DNA of 64,000 nucleotides from Chionoecetes opilio. Lineage: Eukaryota > Arthropoda > Malacostraca > Decapoda > Majidae. The stretch is from positions 216,001-280,000 of the forward strand of contig JACEEZ010020338.1 in NCBI GenBank assembly GCA_016584305.1. Reading direction: 5' to 3'. Shown piece by piece: positions 57,493 to 64,000 of the stretch (position 1 is its first letter; the number at the start of each line of letters is the position of its first letter). A model generated the notes under the pieces. That model saw nothing but the letters and a program-made list of their open reading frames with translations, ran no database searches and was not told where the DNA came from. The position numbers and the translations under genes were made by a program.

Positions 57493-58631
57493 CTAGCCGC
57501 AAAGCCGCCCTCCGGGCGGACTTTTTGGCTAGTCTTTGTTTTGCCTTCGGCCCACCAAACATGGACTCTCCAGATAGCCCCTTTTAACTTTCCTGAAATC
57601 ATGGATGTAGAAATGTATGTATTCCCTCCACCCATTCACTCACCCATTACCCATCACCCCCCACCCATTCACTCACCCATTACCCATCACACCCCACCCA
57701 ATCACTCACCCATTACCCATCACCCCCACCCATTCACTCACCCATTACCCATCACCCCCCACCCATTCACTCACCCATTACCCATCACCACACACCCATT
57801 CACTCACCCATTACCCATCACCCCCACCCATTTACTCACCCATTACCCATCACCCCCCGCTCATTCACTCACCCATTACCCATCACCACACAACCATTCA
57901 CTCACCCATTACCCATCACCCCCCACCTATTCCCTCACCCATCACCCCCAACCCATCACCCCCCACCCATTCACTCACCCATCACCCCACACCCATTACC
58001 CATCACCCCACCCATTCACTCACCCATTACCCATCACCCTACATCAAGGCTTCCTCAATTCTCGCAACCCACTTTTGTTTTCACAATTCTCGCTAATAGG
58101 CTGCTAAAAAAAAAAAAAAAAAAAGTGATCAAACACCCATTCACTCACCCATTACCCATCACCCCCACCCATTTACTCACCCATTACCCATCACCCCCCG
58201 CTCATTCACTCACCCATTACCCATCACCACACAACCATTCACTCACCCATTACCCATCACCCCCCACCTATTCCCTCACCCATCACCCCCAACCCATCAC
58301 CCCCCACCCATTCACTCACCCATCACCCCACACCCATTACCCATCACCCCACCCATTCACTCACCCATTACCCATCACCCTACATCAAGGCTTCCTCAAT
58401 TCTCGCAACCCACTTTTGTTTTCACAATTCTCGCTAATAGGCTGCTAAAAAAAAAAAAAAGAAAGTGATCGGATCATCTCATAAGTGGGCTTATGACCTT
58501 CCCCTGGTCAACCTGATTCCAAAAATGTGCCATATGAGGTGTTTGCGCCACGGAGGGCGGAACCTATACCACACACACACACACACAGACAGACAGACAG
58601 ACAGACACACTTTCGCTTATATTATTATAGA
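57493..58631 (-). mobile_element. Non-autonomous Helitron (copy 2)
   Basis: Same family as 39544-40392, opposite strand. On the minus strand it starts TCTATAATAATATAAGCG (58631) and ends with the 6-bp GC hairpin (57505-57519), CTAG (57493-57496) and T; the base before TC is A. It carries (AGAC)n/(AC)n near the 5' end, the sequence GGTCATAAGCCCACTTATGA, an A-run, and the ~31-bp minisatellite. Part of its interior is duplicated in tandem: about 57815-58117 recurs as 58137-58455, including the A-run. It sits in the 3' UTR of the LINE at 57301-61700. Confidence 0.9.
57635..58390. repeat. ~31-bp minisatellite within Helitron copy 2
   Basis: CCCATTCACTCACCCATTAC plus CCATCACCCCC units, about 20 in total, in two blocks separated by the duplicated ACATCAAGGCTTCCTCAATT...A-run segment. 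Frames of 107-207 codons across it are artefacts. Confidence 0.9.
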
Positions 58632-58888
58632 TAGAAGATGTAAAAGTAAGAAAAACGTAAAATGATAAAATAGTCCTACAAAGGTATGTAATCATATAAA
58701 TGTAATAAGATCTAGTAAAGTTAATGGTTAAGCATTAAAAGATAATTTGCAAGCTTCTTTTTAAAAGTAGACATACATTTGGCGTTCTTAATGTGAGTAG
58801 GAAGCCTGTTCCATAGTTGAGGTGCAGACACCAGCACTGACCTGTCTCTTATGTAGGTGATAGTTTTGGGAACGTATAGCAAGCAGCT

Positions 58889-60209
58889 CAGTGGTTCCCA
58901 ACCTTTTTTTTTGATCGCGTACCACTTGGAGGTCCCGTACCGTCGTCGCGTACCACCTGGTTCCAGGTTCCAGTATCGAGTAACTAACTTGCTCTTCCAG
59001 TGAACCCAGTATCGAGTAACTTGCTCTTCTAGTGAACCTCTATTAGTCTACTGTGAACAACAGAAAACACGTTGGCTGTAACGTAAACTCAATTCGATCA
59101 GATATCAATTTTTTCACAAGTATAGAAAACACAAATGAACTATCAACAAAGAACACAACACAATTCAATGCGAGGGCTGCATCTGTTTCTTCTCCACCAG
59201 CTGGTCGATGCGGGGCATAACTTTGCTCACAGCGCATCGGAAATCATGCCCGGGCGCAGCACGATGGTTCCGGCTCTTCGACTTGATGGTCAGCATGGCT
59301 GAGAACCCCTGCTCGCACTCCCACGTAGAGGGAAAAATCAGTAGCTGGGGAACAGCTTGACGGGCTAGCGTCGGGTACGAGGAGGCCATGCTCACCCAAA
59401 AGTTTATAGAAGAACATTCCTTGTGCTTCGTCTTTGCTCCCTCGTCAGCCTGGATATCTATGACCTCCTCTTGTTCCCCGGTCCCGACAGGCAGATCGGC
59501 TTGATCAACGGAGAACGGATTGGCGATGTAGGCACAACATGGCACGTCCGGGAAGTAATGCGTCAACTCAGTCTTGAGCATTGAGAGGTAGCGGACGATT
59601 TCTTGGGCAAATTTATCACTGGGGTCGCTCTCAAGGGTAGTCAGGAGTTCGAACATTCCGTAGCGTTACCTCTCCACGTTCTTCATCCAAAGGTCCAACT
59701 TCCGGACAAACGCTCCCAGCTTCGAGATGAACTCGGTGGCAGTGCCGTGATGTTGGGCCCTTGGAACGACAGGTTTAAGTGGTTGAGGGCCCCCAAAATA
59801 TCCGACAGGTAGGCCAACCTTGAGATGAACTCCTTGTCCTTTAGATCTTTTTGAAAATCGTGTTCTTTCTCCGTGAAGAACACGAGAAGTTCATCCCTCA
59901 GTTCAAAGAGACGCCTCGTCGTATTCCCCCGGGAGAGCCAGCGCACCTCTGTGTGGTAGAGGAGACAGGTGTGGTCGGAGCCGAGATCTTCACAGAGCAG
60001 CTTAGCTAAACCGCTGAGGGTAGCCAAAATTTATGTCGAAAAAAGGAAAACTACATAGAGTAAAAATACAAGAACACTGTAGGCAGTAACAAAATTTATG
60101 AAGAAAAAACGAACTAAAAATCGCACATGTCCCCAAAAGTGCTCGCGTACCACCTGGAAGGCCCTCGCGTACCACCAGTGGTACGCGCACCACAGGTTGG
60201 GAGCCACTG
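58889..60209 (-). mobile_element. hAT element (ZBED5/SCAND3-like) inside a LINE
   Basis: The ends CAGTGGTTCCCAACC and inverted CAGTGGCTCCCAACC are typical hAT termini. Sub-terminal GCGTACCAC words repeat at both ends. The 1321-bp body encodes the C-terminal half of a transposase on the minus strand. The flanks (AAGCAGCT, GTATAGCT) are only half alike, so the 8-bp duplication has decayed or was altered. It lies within the last coding part of the LINE at 57301-61700. Confidence 0.85.
59165..60027 (-). pseudogene. hAT transposase C-terminal half
   Basis: Two minus frames. 60027-59683 reads LLYHTEVRWLSRGNTTRR, FELRDELLVFFTEKEHDF and YLSDILGALNHLNLSFQG, the region with the conserved W-LSRG segment. 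59656-59165 reads ESDPSDKFAQEIVRYLSM, FWVSMASSYPTLARQAVP and LLIFPSTWECEQGFSAML, then TIKSKSRN: the hAT C-terminal dimerisation segment. A frameshift near 59670 separates them. This is the ZBED5/SCAND3-like transposase type. The N-terminal BED finger and first catalytic Asp are missing, so the element is internally deleted and dead. Confidence 0.85.
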
Positions 60210-61700
60210 GTATAGCTGGTGCTGAGGTCTTGTATTAACATTATGCGTGTCTCTTAATAGGTAGTGGGAACAACCAACATGGTAACCTTCTATTGATTAT
60301 TTTATAAGCAGTAAGTTCAAGTTCGTACTTATACTTTTCCTTTACCTTTAGTCACTTGAGCTCTCTCAGGTATGGCGTTACGTGTTCAAATTTTGTGCCA
60401 CCCAGTGCAACTTTTGCGGCAAAGTTCTGCATTTTCTGATTACGTTGTAAATGAGTTGCACTTGCCGCTCCCCAGATCTTAAGCCCATAATTTATAATGC
60501 TTAAAACAAGAGACTGTATCACTGTGATTCTTGTGTTCTTATCAAAGTTATCTTTAATGCGATTTATATACATCATTGTCCCTATAGTCTTCTTACAGAT
60601 GTAGTACGTAATATGTGTATCGAATAGCATAAAGTTGTCGAAATATAAACCGAGGTTCTTTATGAAGCTGCTTGGCACTATGGTGCTGTCATCAACCTGG
60701 ATACGAGTGTCGTTTGGGATATTTGCTATGTGTTCTCAGGTGCCAATAAACATACATTGTGTTTTGCTAGTATTCAACATTAAACTATTTGTGTGAAAAT
60801 ACAATTTTGCTTTAGTTAAAGTTAGTTCACTTGTGTTAATTAATTCCTGAATTTTATCTATGGTACCAGTATATATGTATAAATTGAGTATCATCGGCGT
60901 ATTGAATCACTAAACACACGGCGATAAAATGGGAGAGATCATTTATATAAATGAGGAAAATAATAGGACCGAGCACAGATCCCTGTGGGACACCACAAAT
61001 GTAGTCTCAAGTTTGCCCGACACATGATTTCCTAACCGCACAGATTGCATTCAATTTTCAAGATAATTCCGAAACCAGAAGGGATCTGTGTTTGACATAA
61101 TACACTTTTTCATTAGTATTTCGTGACTTACGCTGTCGAAAGGTTTGGAAAGGTCAGATAATGATACCAAGGATACTTTCTTGTTGTCCATGTTCTCGTA
61201 TAATTTATAAGACAGTGTTAAGAGAGCAGTGTCAGTTGAGAGAGCAGACCTGAAACCGTGTTGGGTGTTACTAAGTAGTTGCTTACTTTCCAGGTGTTCA
61301 GAGAGTTGTGTAGCTATGATTTTTTCTAAGACCTTAGATAGTATAGCTAGCACAGATATGGGGCGGTAGTTACCAGCTACTTCATTGTCACCTGACTTAA
61401 AATTGGTACAACTATAGCGTGTTTCCATGCAGCTGGTATAACTCCAGTTACAATTGATGTGTTGATAATACAAGTTAAATATGTTATAATTACTGATAGA
61501 GTCTTTTATAAAACGAATTGGAATTTCGTCAGAACCATAAAAGTGGGTGTTCTTCATGTGTTTTATTGTTAGAATGACAGTCTCACTATTCACTGGTCTG
61601 GGTCTAAACATGCTGTTTGTGACATCATGCTGCGCTGTATGTGGTCTTCCGTCACCTTCTCTTTTATTTTGTTGGACTTTCTCAAATGTATTTGTACTCA

Positions 61701-61981
61701 TCTATAGGTGTATTTTACAGGGCCTGAGCTACACTCGTATGACCCCGTTTCCATATCAACATTGTTTCCATATTATTCATCCTTAGGGCTTAGTGTTGGC
61801 CGAAGCCACCACCCCTAGAGGCGGGACACATCCCCAGGCTAACACACGGTACTCATTCATTACTGCATGGACAGGGGCTTGGGTTTTAAGGAGACCGCCC
61901 ATCTTTCTCCGCTCCGCCCGGGGATCGAACACGGGATTTATCGGTTGTAAACCGAGCGTGCTAACAAATACACTATGGAGT
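61701..61981 (-). mobile_element. tRNA-Val-headed SINE (copy 2)
   Basis: Same family as 56735-57016. The head on the minus strand (61981-61906) has the anticodon loop TTTACAA (anticodon TAC, also Val) and B box TGTTCGATCCC. Body words CTGTAAAATACACCTATAG, GGGGTCATACGAGTG. It abuts the 5' end of the LINE fragment. Confidence 0.8.
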
Positions 61982-62021
61982 ATACTAGGTATACTACTCT
62001 TACATATTTGATCCGTTATCC

Positions 62022-62023
62022 GT

Positions 62024-62116
<93 letters not shown>
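62022..62116. repeat. (GT)n microsatellite
   Basis: Pure GT run of about 90 bp leading directly into the tail of the next SINE copy. Confidence 0.97.
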
Positions 62117-62117
<1 letters not shown>

Positions 62118-62338
62118 TCATCTAGTTGTATTTTACAGGGCCTGAGCAACGCTCGTATGGCCCCGTCTCCATATCAACATTTTTATCATTCATCCTTAGT
62201 GCTTAGTTTTGGCCGAAGCCAGCACCCCGGAGAGCAGGTCACAAACCCCGGCTAACACCCGGTACCCATTCACTGCTGGGTGGACAGGGGCTTGGGTTTT
62301 AAGGAAACAGCCAATCTGTTTCCGCTCCGCCCGGGGAG
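62117..62338 (-). mobile_element. tRNA-Val-headed SINE (copy 3), head truncated
   Basis: The body matches the other two copies (ATTCATCTAGTTGTATTTTA, CGTATGGCCCCGTCTCCAT, GGTACCCATTCACTGCTGG). It stops at GCTCCGCCCGGGG, just before the B box, and passes into TGCG repeats. Confidence 0.8.
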
Positions 62339-62342
62339 CGTG

Positions 62343-62349
62343 CTTGCCG

Positions 62350-62433
<84 letters not shown>

Positions 62434-62445
62434 GTGTGTGTGTGT
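62343..62445. repeat. (TGCG)n tetranucleotide array
   Basis: About 20 TGCG units, then (GT)n, starting at the broken head of SINE copy 3. Confidence 0.95.
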
Positions 62446-63385
62446 AACATCATAAATAGTGAATGTGAGCGTCTAAAGCAGCAGATTTCAATTAAATTCC
62501 ATGCATGAACAGTCTGGAAAGGTTTAGTTACAACAAGGCCTCTTCCCCTCCCAGCGCTAAGTACTGTACTACAGGTGTCTCGACCACTGACGGTCAGAAC
62601 AAAAGAAAAGACAAGAGTGACGTGTAAATTTACAGTCTCAGCCTAAGCCCTTCTCATGTCGCTGCTACCCTCACGCCCTTGAGGAAGGGTTCTCACACTC
62701 ACTTCCACTCGACAAGATCCGTGAAGTTAATAATTGATGAATCGTTGCAAATCTCTTTCGGCATGGGCCAGAGGAGGTCGCCCAATTGTGCCTTTAAATG
62801 CAGAGAAGTGGAAGAGTAATTCAATGATTGATTTAATTCCTGCATGGAGACGCAGCATCAAGGTCATTATAGCGAGGAATAAAGTAGTGATAAAAGACTT
62901 TTACTGCAAAGAAATGTGAAAATGCTTGACGTAGATGAGGGCGTGGTGATGGACGATACCTGGAAGTCGTATCGCTCCTGTACTCTGGGGAAACTTGAGG
63001 GCATAGTGGATATAAGAGGTTTAGGATCCTTGGTGCTCCTTGAACCCTGCACCCGTAAAGGATGCATACGTATATACCATATGGCAAAAGAATGTATCAG
63101 AAACACCCAAAATTCTTCAAGCACTATGTTAATTGTCGGTGTTCACATGCATCTGGCTTACCGGGGGGGCGAGACATGCCTTCGATGACGTCATCGAATC
63201 ATGGTGCATCGTCTGTTAATTGCCAGGATCGTTTTGGAAGCTCGGGTAATTTACAGATTTTGATTGCGAATGATAAAAAAATGGCTGACTAGATGCAAAA
63301 GGTGACAACATATTTTTAATATACTCGATAATGGCTATATTTTCAATGCATTAAATCAGGAATTATGAAATAGTTTGGCCGGGCA
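62446..63385. other. Intergenic stretch, nothing recognised
   Basis: Frames of 60-90 codons at 62734-63292 have no motif or splice support. No terminal repeats seen. Confidence 0.45.
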
Positions 63386-63387
63386 TT

Positions 63388-63530
63388 GAAAGAGAGGTTG
63401 CTTTAGGTATGTTGCTGCTAAAAACATACCTCTATTTCTGCACCCGAGCCAAGATCCAGGCCAGGGATTCAAAGAGAGGTTGCCTTAAGTATGTTGCTGC
63501 TAACAACATACCTCTATTTCTGCACCCGTG
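63388..63530. repeat. Two tandem ~80-bp units with a hairpin core
   Basis: GAAAGAGAGGTTGC, TATGTTGCTGCTAAAAACAT and ACCTCTATTTCTGCACCCG recur about 78 bp apart with few changes. Within each unit, AGGTATGTTGCTGCT pairs with AAAAACATACCT, and GAGGTT pairs loosely with AACCTC-like words. A third, partial start (TTCAAAGAAAGGTTACT) lies at 63593. Confidence 0.75.
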
Positions 63531-64000
63531 TGTTAACTGGTATTCAAGACTAGGCATTCTTGGGCTTGGCAGTGGCGTTCAGTGGTTGCTGATTCAAAGA
63601 AAGGTTACTCTCATTTAATCTTTACCGTAGCTCGTAAATTATCACCTACATATATATCCAACCACTGTAACTTAATTTCACATCATGATATGCACTGGCC
63701 GTCTGTCTGCCTTGCCTGATTCACGCGTGGTGCTGTCTGGCATCGCCACTGATTGCAATCTTAACACAACCTTAACACAACCTTATAGGCAGGTGCTCGC
63801 TGGGCAACGCAGGGAACGTCAAAAATCTCCGCCTTGAATTCCAAAACAGCTGGTGACCGTTGTTAAGCTAGTAACATAGGTGTTACACCGCTTTGAATCT
63901 GGCCCCTGGATGATTATTTTAAGATGAAGGTGCAGAGAGGAGGATAGAAGCAGAAAGAGGGTAGTTTGAATTAAAGATTTGTTTAACTTTATATATATAT
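63531..64000. other. Window end: possible MITE edge at 63898-63911
   Basis: AATCTGGCCCCTGG (63898-63911) is the inverse of CCAGGGGCCAGATGC at 45563, so a shared repeat family end is likely. ACACAACCTTA is duplicated at about 63765-63785. No gene. Confidence 0.4.

Larger units (their letters stand above)
57301..61700 (-). pseudogene. LINE split by a Helitron and a hAT element
   Basis: Minus strand, from 61700: RT N-terminal text (NYRPISVLAILSKVLEKI, SNTQHGFRSALSTDTALL, DLSKPFDSVSHEILM) in frame 61701-61051, interrupted RT in between, then the post-catalytic part (60678-60352: LVLSIINYGLKIWGAASA, EHVTPYLREL). The last coding part lies beyond the hAT insertion (58888-58740: TYIRDRSVLVSAPQLWN, KCMSTFKKKLANYLL). 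The 3' UTR continues on both sides of the Helitron and ends near 57301 with a GATTCTGATTATGATTC tail. The family differs from the other LINEs here. Stops and frameshifts occur in the RT. Removing both insertions leaves about 1.9 kb. Confidence 0.8.

Noticed and set aside
58881..60217. Clean 8-bp target duplication of the hAT element
   Set aside because: AAGCAGCT and GTATAGCT share only about half their bases, so I did not claim one.

Overview
This window looks like intergenic sequence from a large, repeat-rich arthropod genome. A decapod crustacean, probably a crab, is my best guess. That is an inference from four things: a very high load of di-, tri- and tetranucleotide arrays, scattered TTAGG/CCTAA stretches (the arthropod telomere unit), tRNA-derived SINEs, and a characteristic mix of LINE, Penelope, hAT, Helitron and piggyBac remnants. 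There is no operon structure, no rRNA gene, no free-standing tRNA gene and no CRISPR. Almost every coding-like stretch I can identify is a broken transposon gene; only four spots look like candidate host exons.

Layout. 1-1140: a Ty3/Gypsy pol fragment (retropepsin plus the start of RT). 1273-8154: a nested stack made of a minisatellite-bearing element with inverted ends, a 2.2-kb TA-flanked transposon inside it (itself holding a LINE fragment and a TTA-flanked Harbinger-type MITE), a 2.66-kb hAT element inserted at its right edge with an 8-bp target duplication, and a 725-bp TA-flanked element next to that. 8558-9168: a TTAA-flanked piggyBac-type MITE. 9866-11027: a LINE fragment. 11626-13380: an inverted and direct repeat complex. 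16330-20345: a long CR1-like LINE on the minus strand. 20600-34640: mostly microsatellites, including a 1.3-kb CA-rich block, plus a LINE fragment and a 0.73-kb fold-back element. 34975-35330: a tRNA-headed SINE. 35556-36000: a candidate host exon pair. 38220-39090: a LINE fragment. 39544-40392: a Helitron. 42878-43750: a hAT element with a perfect 8-bp target duplication. 47330-49140: a hAT transposase cut by a LINE. 49831-50316: two opposed candidate exons. 51735-53890: a LINE on the plus strand. 54034-55775: two 860-bp arms forming an inverted pair of Penelope-like elements. 57300-61700: a LINE split by a second Helitron and by a hAT element. 56735-62435: SINEs embedded in TG-type arrays.

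The genes do not form a pathway. The common theme is mobile-element ecology: serial nesting that gives a relative insertion order, non-autonomous elements that carry or seed tandem repeats, and several inverted arrangements that could fold into long hairpins. All calls come from reading sequence and translations by eye. No database search was run, so family names below superfamily level are tentative.
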